Assembly (NCBI RefSeq): GCF_963666675.1
Contig: NZ_OY762929.1
Coordinates: 186,001 to 250,000 of the forward strand
Reading direction: 5' to 3'
DNA from: an uncultured Desulfobacter sp.
GTDB lineage: Bacteria; Desulfobacterota; Desulfobacteria; Desulfobacterales; Desulfobacteraceae
Length of the DNA: 64,000 bases
Positions 44,321 to 53,630 of the stretch are shown here, one piece after another (position 1 is the first letter of the stretch; every line of letters begins with the position of its first letter). Below the pieces are notes generated by a model. It saw only the letters and a list, made by a program, of their open reading frames with translations, was not told the DNA's origin and searched no databases. The translations under genes were made by a program, and so were the position numbers.

Positions 44321-44758
44321 ATGGGTATTATTATTAAGGATGCGCTCCCGGTTGATGTTGATCAGATATTGCCCCTGCTTGCCCAGCGGTTTGATTGTGA
44401 TGTTCGGGATCAAACCCGGGGATTGCGGTTGATGCTGGACGGATGCGGAAAGCACAGAACCGTTAAGCTGGCCTGGGTGGATGACGCGGTTGTTGGGATC
44501 TGTACGGCCCAGGCCCGGATTTCAATGGTGCATGGTAATATCAATGCCGTGGTGGAAGACCTGGTTGTGGATCATGAGCACAAAGACAACGAGGTTGCTG
44601 CGCTTTTGTTATCTGCCATTGAAGAATGGGCCGAGAATAAAGGTATAAAATCTATTTCCATGCTTGTGGATAAAAATGATCAGGGGGGGATTGATTTTTA
44701 TACCCAACAGGCCTGGGAAACTACTTCGTTGGTCTGTCTGGTTAAACCTCTGGATTGA
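44321..44758 (+). CDS. GNAT-family acetyltransferase
   Basis: The 145-residue protein shows the GNAT fold order: a beta-rich start (MGIIIKDALPVDVDQILPLLAQRFD), the VVEDLVVDHEHKDNEVAALLLSAIEEWAENKG acetyl-CoA-binding region, and SISMLVDKNDQGGIDFYTQQAWETTSLV at the end. The pyrophosphate-binding Q/RxxGxG/A loop reads HKDNEVAA, which is degenerate. AAGGAGAG precedes the ATG at 44321. It follows modC by 60 bases and lies just before the nifH promoter region, so it is probably part of the mod transcript. The acetylated target is unknown; a role in controlling nitrogenase or its regulator is only speculation. Confidence 0.8.
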   Translation: MGIIIKDALPVDVDQILPLLAQRFDCDVRDQTRGLRLMLDGCGKHRTVKLAWVDDAVVGICTAQARISMVHGNINAVVEDLVVDHEHKDNEVAALLLSAIEEWAENKGIKSISMLVDKNDQGGIDFYTQQAWETTSLVCLVKPLD

Positions 44759-45178
44759 CTGCCTTCCTAAGGGACTCTAAAATTTGTTCTAATCCTTCCT
44801 TCGTTATCTTGTGGCGCCCCTGAAATCATCGATTGTTGAAACTTCACAAATTTGTCAGCAAAAATAGCCTAAAGATCAAAATTACAAATTTGGAAATATT
44901 TTTTATTCTTCGTTAAAATAGGACATATTTACTTAAATCCTGTTTATTTATAGTTATGTTTCAACAAAAAAATTCTTTTTTCGTGCATATAAAAACATTC
45001 TTCTGATCAATAATCCGTCATAAAGTAGCATATTACATATTTGAATCATATTGTATTACATATTTGTATTTTATTTAGGGTTTTTAAAATATGGAGGCAC
45101 GAATCATAAAAAAATTTAATCAAAAACAATTTGTAATTCTAAGAAGTTAGAAAAAAATTTATTTTTTTAAATTCATGG
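44759..45178. promoter_or_regulatory. nifH upstream region with four copies of a YACAWATTTG motif
   Basis: These 420 AT-rich bases contain CACAAATTTG (44845-44854), TACAAATTTG (44883-44892) and two copies of TACATATTTG (45034-45043 and 45057-45066). The last two lie in 13-base direct repeats 23 bases apart. Their distance from the sigma-54 promoter (about 110-335 bases) is that expected for enhancer-binding activator sites. No TGT-N10-ACA NifA site was found. No gene is present. Confidence 0.45.
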
Positions 45179-45194
45179 TGGTCCACCCGTTGCA
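45179..45194 (+). promoter_or_regulatory. Sigma-54 promoter for nifH
   Basis: TGGTCCACCCGTTGCA has the GG-N10-GC spacing and TTGCA -12 element of sigma-54 promoters. Transcription should begin near 45205, giving a leader of about 78 bases before nifH. Confidence 0.8.
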
Positions 45195-45282
45195 ATTAAA
45201 GCTTTCACGACGGCGGACAGGGCTTTTGCCTGTTAAGATTTAAAAAAACAAACCAACCTTAATTCAGGAGCTTTAGAAAATA

Positions 45283-46107
45283 ATGAGAAAAGTAGCTATC
45301 TACGGAAAAGGCGGCATCGGCAAATCCACTACAACCCAGAACACAGTTGCAGGACTGGTGGAAGCAGGCAAAAAAATCATGATCGTGGGCTGCGATCCCA
45401 AATCTGACTCCACACGTCTCATGCTCAACGGCCTGGCCCAGAAGACCGTTCTGGATACCCTGAGAGAAGAGGGCGAAGACGTTGAACTTGAAGACGTAAG
45501 AAAAGAAGGTTACGGCGGCGTTCTTTGTACAGAGTCCGGCGGACCCGAACCCGGTGTTGGTTGTGCAGGACGCGGTATCATCACCTCCATCAACCTGCTC
45601 GAACAGCTGGGTGCCTATGACGAAGAGCAGAACCTGGACTATGTATTCTATGATGTTCTCGGCGACGTTGTCTGCGGCGGTTTTGCAATGCCCATCCGTG
45701 AAGGTAAAGCCCAGGAGATCTACATTGTCGTATCCGGCGAGATGATGGCCATGTACGCAGCCAACAACATCTGTAAAGGTATCGTAAAATTTGCCCAGTC
45801 CGGCGGCGTTCGCCTCGGCGGCCTGATCTGCAACTCCCGTATGGTTGACAACGAGGAAGAGATGATCCTGCAGCTGGCCAAAAAACTGGGTACCCAGATG
45901 CTCCACTTTGTCCCCCGGCATAACATGGTTCAGCAGGCCGAGATCAACAGAAAAACCGTAATTGATTTTGCGCCCGAACACCCCCAGGCAGACGAATACC
46001 GTGCACTGTCCAAAAAAATGGATGAAAACGAAATGTTCGTTATTCCCACGCCGCTGGAAATCGAAGAGCTCGAAAGTCTGCTCATTGAATACGGCATCGC
46101 TTCATAA
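45283..46107 (+). CDS. nifH: Nitrogenase iron protein (dinitrogenase reductase)
   Basis: The 274-residue Fe protein dimer passes electrons to the MoFe protein with ATP hydrolysis. It has the P-loop GKGGIGKS (about residues 9-16), the 4Fe-4S cysteines in GPEPGVGCAGRG and VLGDVVCGGF, and the switch regions. The Arg next to the first cluster Cys (the target of DraT ADP-ribosylation elsewhere) is present. Sequence features such as LREEGEDVEL and the short C terminus ending LESLLIEYG resemble Clostridium pasteurianum NifH (group III). A sigma-54 promoter lies upstream. nifD follows after 103 bases, without nifI genes between. Confidence 0.98.
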   Translation: MRKVAIYGKGGIGKSTTTQNTVAGLVEAGKKIMIVGCDPKSDSTRLMLNGLAQKTVLDTLREEGEDVELEDVRKEGYGGVLCTESGGPEPGVGCAGRGIITSINLLEQLGAYDEEQNLDYVFYDVLGDVVCGGFAMPIREGKAQEIYIVVSGEMMAMYAANNICKGIVKFAQSGGVRLGGLICNSRMVDNEEEMILQLAKKLGTQMLHFVPRHNMVQQAEINRKTVIDFAPEHPQADEYRALSKKMDENEMFVIPTPLEIEELESLLIEYGIAS

Positions 46108-46210
46108 CCTTTAATAACCGCAGGACCCTAACGGGGGTACTTAGCAAAGACAGCATTCTTGATGAATTTAAAGCAAAACAACACAAGATATAAGATAGGG
46201 GTATAAACAT

Positions 46211-47815
46211 ATGACAGGCGAACGAAACACTACCGTTAACCCGGAAGATGTAAAAAAAGAAATACTGGCCAAGTATCCGCCTAAGGTGGCCCGGAAACGC
46301 GGCAAACAGATCACACCGGTTTCCAGCGAAGAAGAAAAAGGCAGCCTCTCGGTAGGTGCCAACGTCAGGACCGTTCCGGGCATCATCACCCAGAGAGGGT
46401 GCTGCTACGCAGGTTGCAAGGGCGTTATCATGGGCCCGACCCGGGACATCATCAACCTGACCCACGGACCCATCGGGTGCGGATTTTACTCCTGGCTGAC
46501 CCGTCGTAACCAGACCCGGCCGCCATCAGAAGAAGCAGAGAACTTCATGACCTACTGCTTTTCCACGGATATGCAGGACGAAGACATTGTTTTCGGCGGA
46601 GAAAAGAAGCTCAAGGCCGCCATCCAGGAAGCCTATGACATTTTCAAACCCAAGGCCATCTCCATCTTCTCCACCTGTCCGGTGGGCCTGATCGGTGACG
46701 ATATCCACGCGGTTGCCAGGGAGATGAAGGCAAAGCTGGGCATCAATATATTCGGTTTCTCCTGTGAAGGATATAAGGGTGTCAGCCAGTCTGCCGGCCA
46801 TCATATTGCCAACAACGCCATTTTTACCCATGTTGTGGGTCTGGACGACACCATCTCCGATGCCAAATTCAAGATCAACCTTCTGGGCGAGTACAACATC
46901 GGCGGCGACGCATTCATCATTGACGACCTGCTGGAAAAATGCGGCATCAGCGTGGTGTCCACCTTCTCCGGCAACTCCACCGTTGACCAGTTTGCCAACT
47001 GCCACACCGCAGACCTCAACGCCGTTATGTGCCACAGATCCATCAATTACGTGGCCGACATGCTCGAGATCAAATACGGTATCCCCTGGATCAAGGTCAG
47101 CTTCCTTGGCCCCAAATCCACGGCCAGCAGTCTGCGCAAAATAGCCGCCTATTTTGAAGACCAGGACCTCATCGATCTCGTAGAAAAGGTAATTGCCGAA
47201 GAGATGGGACCGGTTGAAGCCAAGATCGCAGAGATCAAACCGCGTTGCGAAGGCAAAACCGCCATGATGTTTGTTGGCGGTTCCCGCGCCCATCACTACC
47301 AGGAACTGTTCAGGGATCTGGGCATGGAAGTGCTCTCCGCCGGTTACGAGTTCGCCCACAGGGATGACTACGAAGGACGCCACGTCATTCCGGACATCAA
47401 GATCGATGCCGACTCCAGAAACATCGAGGAGCTGGAGATCGAGCCCGATGAGACCCGGTACAACCCCAGAAAGACCGAAGAGCAGATGAAAGCCCTGGAA
47501 GCCAAGGGATTCCCGTTCAAAGAGTATGAAGGCATGGTGCCTGACATGGTTGAAGGCTCCCTGATTGTCGACGACATCAGCCAGCACGAAACAGAAACCC
47601 TGATCGAAATGTACAAACCCGATATCTTCTGTGCCGGTATCAAGGAGAAGTACGCAGTCCAGAAAAACGGTATCCCCATGAAGCAGCTCCACTCCTATGA
47701 TTCAGGCGGACCCTATGCGGTATTCCAAGGTGCAATCAACTTTTATGAAGAGATTGACCGCATGCTCAACGCCAACATCTGGGACTACCTGAAAGCCCCG
47801 TGGCAGGAAGCGTAG
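46211..47815 (+). CDS. nifD: Nitrogenase MoFe protein alpha chain
   Basis: The 534-residue subunit carries FeMo-cofactor. P-cluster cysteines are at about 64, 90 and 156. FeMo-co ligands are Cys274 (AVMCHRSINY) and His494 (KQLHSYDSGG). The active-site Gln193 and His197 lie in GVSQSAGHHIA. These residues mark a molybdenum enzyme rather than the V or Fe-only form. The length and the ~50-residue insertion (about 390-440, rich in Glu and Asp) match the C. pasteurianum type. It pairs with nifK, 73 bases downstream. Confidence 0.98.
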   Translation: MTGERNTTVNPEDVKKEILAKYPPKVARKRGKQITPVSSEEEKGSLSVGANVRTVPGIITQRGCCYAGCKGVIMGPTRDIINLTHGPIGCGFYSWLTRRNQTRPPSEEAENFMTYCFSTDMQDEDIVFGGEKKLKAAIQEAYDIFKPKAISIFSTCPVGLIGDDIHAVAREMKAKLGINIFGFSCEGYKGVSQSAGHHIANNAIFTHVVGLDDTISDAKFKINLLGEYNIGGDAFIIDDLLEKCGISVVSTFSGNSTVDQFANCHTADLNAVMCHRSINYVADMLEIKYGIPWIKVSFLGPKSTASSLRKIAAYFEDQDLIDLVEKVIAEEMGPVEAKIAEIKPRCEGKTAMMFVGGSRAHHYQELFRDLGMEVLSAGYEFAHRDDYEGRHVIPDIKIDADSRNIEELEIEPDETRYNPRKTEEQMKALEAKGFPFKEYEGMVPDMVEGSLIVDDISQHETETLIEMYKPDIFCAGIKEKYAVQKNGIPMKQLHSYDSGGPYAVFQGAINFYEEIDRMLNANIWDYLKAPWQEA

Positions 47816-47888
47816 TGCCCTGGCAAACAGGCTGCTGAATAATAATTAATGTTAAAACTTTAAGATATAAAAGCAACAGGAGAAACTT

Positions 47889-49265
47889 ATGCTGCTTCGA
47901 CATACCCCCAAAGAGATTGTAGAAAGAAAAGCCCTGGCAGTTAACCCGGCCAAGACCTGCCAGCCCATCGGCGCCATGTACGCAGGATTAGGCATCCACG
48001 GCTGCCTGCCCCACAGTCACGGCTCCCAGGGCTGCTGCGCCTATCACAGATCCACCCTGACCCGTCATTACCGTGAGCCCATCATGGCGGCCACATCTTC
48101 CTTTACAGAAGGTGCATCGGTATTCGGCGGCCAGGCCAACCTGCTCCAGGCGCTGTTGACCATCTTCACCACCTACAGCCCGGACGTGGTTGCGGTTCAC
48201 ACCACCTGTCTGTCGGAAACCATCGGCGACGACGTGAACCAGATCGTTAAAAAGGCCAAAAAAGACGGCACCATTCCCGAAGGCAAGTATGTGATCCATA
48301 CCCCCACACCCTCTTATGTGGGGTCCCATGTCACCGGTTACGCCAACATGGTCAAAGCCATGGCAGCCCAGATGGCTGAAAAGACCGGCACATCCAACGG
48401 TAAAGTCAACCTGATCCCAGGATTTGTAGAACCGTCTGATATGGCTGAGATCAAAAGAATCGCCGCAATGATGGGCATTGAATCCATCCTGTTTCCGGAT
48501 ACGTCCGGCATTGTGAACGGACCGCTCACCGGTAAATTCAATATGTACCCCAAAGGCGGCGTTTCCATTGAAGAGCTCAAGAGCACCGCTGACAGCATCG
48601 GCTCCCTGGGCCTGGGTGCCTGGGCCACAGCAGACGCAGTCAAACTCCTTGACTCCCAGTTTGAAGTTCCCGGCCAGGTGCTGGATCTGCCCATCGGCCT
48701 GCTGGCCACCGACCGGTTTGTTGATGCCCTGCGCACCGTAGCCGGCGTTTCCGTAGCCGATTCTGTGACCCAGGAACGCGGACAGCTGCTGGACGTGATC
48801 TCAGACATGCAGCCCCACCTGTACGGCAAGAAAGTGGCCCTGGCCGGCGACCCGGATCAGCTCATCCCCCTGGTTGAGTTCCTTGTGACCATCGGCATGA
48901 AACCGGTTCACATCGTTACCGGTACCCCGGGCAAGGCCTTTACCAAGCGGATCAAAGAGATCACGGCCAAGTTCGGCGACGATATCAACGTCAAGACCCC
49001 GGGTGATATGTTCCTGCTGCACCAGTGGATCAAGAATGAGCCGGTGGACCTGCTCATCTGCAACACCTACGGCAAGTACATGGCCCGGGACGAGGATATC
49101 CCCTTTGTACGCCACGGCTTCCCCATCCTGGACCGCATCGGCCACTCCTACTTCCCCACAGTCGGATACAAAGGCGGGCTGCACCTTCTGGAAAAAATCC
49201 TGGGCGTTCTCATGGACCGCAAGGACCGGGATTCATCCGAAGAAGCGTTTGAACTGGTAGAATAG
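47889..49265 (+). CDS. nifK: Nitrogenase MoFe protein beta chain
   Basis: The 458-residue beta subunit completes the alpha2-beta2 tetramer and holds half of each P-cluster. Cysteines are at about 24 (PAKTCQPIGAM), 49 (SHGSQGCCAY) and 107 (HTTCLSETIGDD). The N terminus is ~50 residues shorter than in Azotobacter NifK, as in the clostridial-type enzyme. The RHGFPILDRIGH segment near the C terminus is typical. It begins 73 bases after nifD. Confidence 0.97.
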   Translation: MLLRHTPKEIVERKALAVNPAKTCQPIGAMYAGLGIHGCLPHSHGSQGCCAYHRSTLTRHYREPIMAATSSFTEGASVFGGQANLLQALLTIFTTYSPDVVAVHTTCLSETIGDDVNQIVKKAKKDGTIPEGKYVIHTPTPSYVGSHVTGYANMVKAMAAQMAEKTGTSNGKVNLIPGFVEPSDMAEIKRIAAMMGIESILFPDTSGIVNGPLTGKFNMYPKGGVSIEELKSTADSIGSLGLGAWATADAVKLLDSQFEVPGQVLDLPIGLLATDRFVDALRTVAGVSVADSVTQERGQLLDVISDMQPHLYGKKVALAGDPDQLIPLVEFLVTIGMKPVHIVTGTPGKAFTKRIKEITAKFGDDINVKTPGDMFLLHQWIKNEPVDLLICNTYGKYMARDEDIPFVRHGFPILDRIGHSYFPTVGYKGGLHLLEKILGVLMDRKDRDSSEEAFELVE

Positions 49266-49300
49266 TATCTGCACAACCAAAGCAGTAAAGGATAAATAAC

Positions 49301-50677
49301 ATGACCTCCATATCGGTACTCAAACAGAGAGAAAAACAGATTTACCAGAAGGGCAGCCAGCCCTTTGAGATGGAATGTGAAACCAAGAGTCTGGCCGGCG
49401 CAGTCAGCCAGAGGGCCTGCGTATTCTGCGGCTCCAGGGTGGTGCTTTACCCAATAGCCGACGCCCTGCATCTCATTCACGGACCCATCGGGTGCGCCTC
49501 CTATACCTGGGACATCAGAGGGGCCCAATCTTCGGGCCCGGAGCTTCACCGGATGAGTTTTTCCACCGATCTGTCAGAGACCGATATCATTTATGGCGGA
49601 GAAAAAAAGCTGAAAAAAGCGTTGCTTGAACTCATTGAAAAGTACGCGCCCAAAGCTGCCTTTATTTACTGTACCTGCATTGTGGGCATTATCGGTGATG
49701 ACGTGGACGCGGTCTGCCGCCAGGTCGAAGAAGAGACCAACATTCCTGTCATCGCTGTCCACTCTGAAGGGTTTAAAGGTACCAAAAAAGATGGATACAA
49801 GGCGGCATGCGACGCCTTGTTCAGCCTGATCGAAAGAAATCCGGCCCCCCAGGCCACCATCCCCGACTCCATCAATATATTAGGAGAGTTCAATATCGGC
49901 GGAGAGACATGGATCATTAAAAAATATTATGAAGCCATGGGGGTCAAGGTGGTCTCGGTGATCACCGGTGACGGCCGGGTGGCAGAGGTCCAGCAGGCAA
50001 AGAATGCCGCCCTGAACGTGGTCCAGTGTTCAGGGTCCGTGACCCACCTGGCCAAGCAGATGGAAAAAGAGTACGGCATCCCTTTTATACGGGTCTCCTA
50101 TTTTGGTATTGAAGATACCTCCGAGGCCCTGTACAAGGTGGCCGTCCACTTTAAGGAAAACGCAGAAATTTTAAAAAAGACCCAGGAGCTGATCAAAAAA
50201 GAGGTCCAGGCCATAGTTCCCAGCCTGGAGGGCATGAGAAGGGATCTTGAAGGTAAAAAGGCCGCCATCTACGTGGGCGGCGCGTTCAAGGCATTCTCCT
50301 TGATCAAGGCATTGAAAACCCTGGGCATGGAAGTAATCCTGGCCGGCTCCCAGACCGGCACCAAGGAAGATTATGAGGTGCTCCGGCAGATGTGCAACGA
50401 GGGCACCGTGATTTTAGACGACTCAAACCCCCTGGAATTGGCCAAATATGCCGTGGAAAAAGACGCGGACCTGTTCATCGGCGGGGTCAAGGAACGGCCC
50501 ATTGCCTATAAGATGGGCATCGGGTTCTGCGACCATAACCATGAAAGAAAAATCCCCCTGGTCGGCTTTGAAGGCATGGTCAATTTTGCAAATGAAGTCT
50601 ACGGAACCGTAACAAGTCCGGTATGGGACTTGGTCCCCAGGCGGCAGAACACAACCGGAAAGGAAGGTGCCATATGA
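49301..50677 (+). CDS. nifE: FeMo-cofactor scaffold protein NifE
   Basis: The 458-residue protein resembles NifD and, with NifN, forms the NifEN complex on which the NifB-derived Fe-S core receives molybdenum and homocitrate. It retains cluster cysteines (QRACVFCGSR, GPIGCASYTW, CTCIVGIIGDD) and the LGEFNIGGETWIIKKYYEAMG segment. The FeMo-co-ligating Cys of NifD is retained in VVQCSGSVTHLAKQ, but the His is not evident. Its stop overlaps the nifN start (ATGA). Confidence 0.96.
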   Translation: MTSISVLKQREKQIYQKGSQPFEMECETKSLAGAVSQRACVFCGSRVVLYPIADALHLIHGPIGCASYTWDIRGAQSSGPELHRMSFSTDLSETDIIYGGEKKLKKALLELIEKYAPKAAFIYCTCIVGIIGDDVDAVCRQVEEETNIPVIAVHSEGFKGTKKDGYKAACDALFSLIERNPAPQATIPDSINILGEFNIGGETWIIKKYYEAMGVKVVSVITGDGRVAEVQQAKNAALNVVQCSGSVTHLAKQMEKEYGIPFIRVSYFGIEDTSEALYKVAVHFKENAEILKKTQELIKKEVQAIVPSLEGMRRDLEGKKAAIYVGGAFKAFSLIKALKTLGMEVILAGSQTGTKEDYEVLRQMCNEGTVILDDSNPLELAKYAVEKDADLFIGGVKERPIAYKMGIGFCDHNHERKIPLVGFEGMVNFANEVYGTVTSPVWDLVPRRQNTTGKEGAI

Positions 50678-52086
50678 CCTCGAGCAGATCTTATAAACAG
50701 ACCCCCTCATACACCCCCACCCAGAATGCATGTAAAATGTGCACGCCCCTGGGGGCCACCCTGGTGTTCCAGGGCATTGAGGGCTGCGTACCCCTGCTGC
50801 ACGGCTCCCAGGGATGTTCCACCTATATGCGGCGTTACCTGATCTCCCATTTCAAAGAACCCGTGGATATTGCCTCTTCCAACTTTACGGAAGAGACCGC
50901 TGTATTCGGCGGCGGGGCCAACCTGAAGCTGGCCATTGAAAATGTGGCCCGCCAGTATGCCCCTTCCATGATCGGTATCGCCACCACCTGTCTGTCCGAA
51001 ACCATTGGCGATGATGTCCAGCTGATATTGAACAGCATGGGCAATGCCATCAACGGCTCGGCCCTGGTCCATGTCTCCACCCCGTCATACTCCGGCACCC
51101 ACGTGGACGGATTCCACGGTGCTGTGGCCGCCGTGGTGGACCGGTTCAACCCGGTGGGCAAACGCATCGTTTACCGGCCCAAGAAAAAGAAAAAGGTCAA
51201 CCTGTTCCCAGGTATGCTCTCCAACGAGGACCTGCGGCACTTAAAAGATATTTTTGCAGATTTTAACGCCCCTGTGACCATTCTGCCCGATTATTCCGAG
51301 CGCCTGGAAGGGCCGTCCTGGCAGGAATACCAGGCCATCCAGAAGGGGGGCACCACCATTGCCGCCATTGAAAAGATGAACGTGGCGGTTCACACCATGG
51401 AGTTCGGCACTGTGCTGGCCCTGGCCGCAGAAGCCGGGCACGAGACCGCCGGAGACATTTTAAGCAAACGCTTTGGCGTCCCCTGCACCCGCCTGCCCAT
51501 CCCCATCGGGGTCAAGGCAACAGACAGATTTTTGGATATCCTGTCCAAGATCTCCGGCCGGCCCATCCCGGAACGATACAGAAAAGAGAAATGGCGCCTG
51601 GTGGACACCTATGTGGACGGCAATAAATATGTGGCCAAAAAACGGGCCCTGATTTACGGCGAGGAGGACTTTGTGGTCTCCATGGCAGGCTTTCTGGCCG
51701 AAGTGGGCATCGTCCCCGTCTTGTGCGCCTCCGGCGGCAAAAGCAAAACCTTTAAAAAGGCATTGGAACAGACCCTGCCCGAACATATCATTGACCAGGC
51801 CGTCATCCAGAATGACATGGATTTTACCTGCATGGAAGAGACCGCAGCGGCCATGCCCGAAGAGGTTCGCCCTGAAATCATCATCGGAAACTCCAAGGGC
51901 TATGCCATGGCCAGACGCCTGAAGATCCCCCTGGTCCGGGTGGGATTCCCCATCCACGACCGCATCGGCGGCTCGCGTATCCTGCACGTGGGATACAAAG
52001 GGGCCCAGCAGTTGTATGACACCATCGTCAACGCGATTTTAACTGAAAAACAGACTGAATCCAGAATAGGATACGCATACATGTAA
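50674..52086 (+). CDS. nifN: FeMo-cofactor scaffold protein NifN
   Basis: The 470-residue NifK-like partner of NifE has TPTQNACKMCTPLGATLVF at the start, HGSQGCSTYMRRY and TTCLSETIGDD blocks, and a final segment VRVGFPIHDRIGGSRILHVGYKG. The ATG at 50674 overlaps the nifE stop and follows AAGGAAGGTG; an earlier in-frame start inside nifE is not credible. NifE and NifN should be made in equal amounts by translational coupling. Confidence 0.95.
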   Translation: MTSSRSYKQTPSYTPTQNACKMCTPLGATLVFQGIEGCVPLLHGSQGCSTYMRRYLISHFKEPVDIASSNFTEETAVFGGGANLKLAIENVARQYAPSMIGIATTCLSETIGDDVQLILNSMGNAINGSALVHVSTPSYSGTHVDGFHGAVAAVVDRFNPVGKRIVYRPKKKKKVNLFPGMLSNEDLRHLKDIFADFNAPVTILPDYSERLEGPSWQEYQAIQKGGTTIAAIEKMNVAVHTMEFGTVLALAAEAGHETAGDILSKRFGVPCTRLPIPIGVKATDRFLDILSKISGRPIPERYRKEKWRLVDTYVDGNKYVAKKRALIYGEEDFVVSMAGFLAEVGIVPVLCASGGKSKTFKKALEQTLPEHIIDQAVIQNDMDFTCMEETAAAMPEEVRPEIIIGNSKGYAMARRLKIPLVRVGFPIHDRIGGSRILHVGYKGAQQLYDTIVNAILTEKQTESRIGYAYM

Positions 52087-52121
52087 ATAGTTCCCGCAGA
52101 AAAACGGCCCCTTTTGCCCGA

Positions 52122-52200
52122 TTTCTTCGTTGGTCAAAAATTTTAATCCTCGAAAGATTGTATATATTCCTCCGGTTAAAATTTTTGTCCGCCTCGAACT
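52122..52200. repeat. Imperfect palindromic element between nifN and nifB
   Basis: CAAAAATTTTAA (52135-52146) faces TTAAAATTTTTG (52176-52187) as a perfect 12-base inverted repeat, with partial matches on both sides (TTCTTCG / GTTCGAGG-type). It lies in the 166-base nifN-nifB gap and could form an mRNA hairpin, or be a small mobile palindrome. Confidence 0.5.
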
Positions 52201-52252
52201 CGAACAAAATTGACCATTTTTTTGCAGAAACTAAATAAGGAAATTATAAATC

Positions 52253-53572
52253 ATGATGAATTTAGATAACCACCCCTGTTTTAATAAAAAGTCCTGCAAG
52301 GATTTCGGTCGCGTTCACCTACCGGTTGCACCGGCCTGTAACATCCAGTGCAATTTCTGCAACAGAAAGTTTGACTGCGTCAATGAAAGCCGGCCCGGTG
52401 TCACCTCCTCCATTTTGAGTCCGGACCAGGCCATGGCCTACCTGGCAGAGGTGGTTGAGGCCAAACCCAACATCTCGGTTGTGGGCATTGCAGGCCCCGG
52501 CGACCCCTTTGCCAACGGTGAAAAGACCATGGAAACCATGACCAAGGTGCGTGCGGCCTACCCGGAAATGCTCTTGTGCGTGGCCACCAACGGTTTGAAC
52601 ATCCAGCCCTACCTGGACGACCTCAAAGCCATCAACGTCACCCATGTGAGTATCACCGTAAATGCGGTTGATCCTGAAGTCGGCGCCAGGATTTACTCCT
52701 GGGTCCGGGACGGCAAACGCTCCAAGGGCCCGTTGGAAGGCGCCAAGGTGCTGTTGGAACGCCAGCTTGCCGCGGTCAAAGGCCTCAAAGAAAGAGATAT
52801 CATGGTCAAGGTCAACTCCATTCTGCTGCCCGGCATCAACGACGACCATATGGTTGAAGTGGCCAGAACCATGGGCGAGATGGGCGTGGATATCTTTAAC
52901 ATCATGCCGTACTTCCCCACCAAGGGCTCCAACTTTGAAGATATGCCGGAACCGGCCAAGGGTCAGCTCAAGGAACTGAGAGAGGCCGCCAAGGCCTTTG
53001 TGCCCCAGATGACCCATTGTAAACGCTGCCGGGCCGATGCCGTAGGCCTGCTGGACGATCCCTTGAACCAGAAGCTCATGGATCGGCTGACCTTTCACGC
53101 CACGACCCCCATTTCATTGCCCAGCGCGCCCAAGTATTGCCACGAACAGGATTGTGACGATGGGTATGCGTTCAATGCCGCCGGCCCACGACCCTATGTG
53201 GCCCTGGCCACCCGGGAAGGCGCCTTGATCAACCAGCACCTGGGGGAAGCCGAAGAGCTGCACATCTACGACCTGACCGGGGACACCCCGGAATTTGTGG
53301 AGACCAGAACCGTGCCCAAACCCGGTGCCGGCGATGTCCGCTGGAACAACCTTGCCCGGACCATTAAAGATTGCCACACCATCCTGGTGTCCGGTGTGGG
53401 CGAAGCCCCCAAAAAAGTGCTGGGCAACATGGGATTTACCATCCATGAGGTCAACGGGATGATTGATCTGGTGCTGATGGCCATTAAAAAGGGTGAGTCA
53501 TTAGATCATCTGATTGTTCGCTCCCAGACCTCCTGCGGCGAGTGCAGGGGCACCGGCACCGGTTGCATGTAA
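52253..53572 (+). CDS. nifB: Nitrogenase cofactor biosynthesis protein NifB with NifX-like domain
   Basis: This 439-residue radical SAM enzyme makes the 8Fe-9S-C core (NifB-co) of FeMo-co. The SAM cluster motif CNIQCNFC has Cys29, Cys33 and Cys36. Further cluster cysteines include the early HPCFNKKSC and CKRCRADAVGLL. After residue ~310 a NifX/NafY-type cofactor-binding domain follows (YVALATREGALINQHLGEAEELHIY), and the protein ends TSCGECRGTGTGCM. The fusion of NifB with a NifX-like domain is common. A GGAAATTATAAATC leader precedes the ATG. Confidence 0.96.
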   Translation: MMNLDNHPCFNKKSCKDFGRVHLPVAPACNIQCNFCNRKFDCVNESRPGVTSSILSPDQAMAYLAEVVEAKPNISVVGIAGPGDPFANGEKTMETMTKVRAAYPEMLLCVATNGLNIQPYLDDLKAINVTHVSITVNAVDPEVGARIYSWVRDGKRSKGPLEGAKVLLERQLAAVKGLKERDIMVKVNSILLPGINDDHMVEVARTMGEMGVDIFNIMPYFPTKGSNFEDMPEPAKGQLKELREAAKAFVPQMTHCKRCRADAVGLLDDPLNQKLMDRLTFHATTPISLPSAPKYCHEQDCDDGYAFNAAGPRPYVALATREGALINQHLGEAEELHIYDLTGDTPEFVETRTVPKPGAGDVRWNNLARTIKDCHTILVSGVGEAPKKVLGNMGFTIHEVNGMIDLVLMAIKKGESLDHLIVRSQTSCGECRGTGTGCM

Positions 53573-53630
53573 TACAAAATTAAATTGATTATAAAAACCA
53601 ATTCATAAAATAAATTTTTAAGGAGAAAAA

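Noticed and set aside
45259..45981. 240-codon minus-strand frame opposite nifH
   Set aside because: Shadow of nifH; same reasoning.
46108..46210. A hidden nifI1/nifI2 gene between nifH and nifD
   Set aside because: The gap is only 103 bases, too short for a PII-like gene of about 105 codons.
46526..47692. 388-codon minus-strand frame opposite nifD
   Set aside because: Antisense of a conserved gene whose active-site residues are all present; no start signal or family match.
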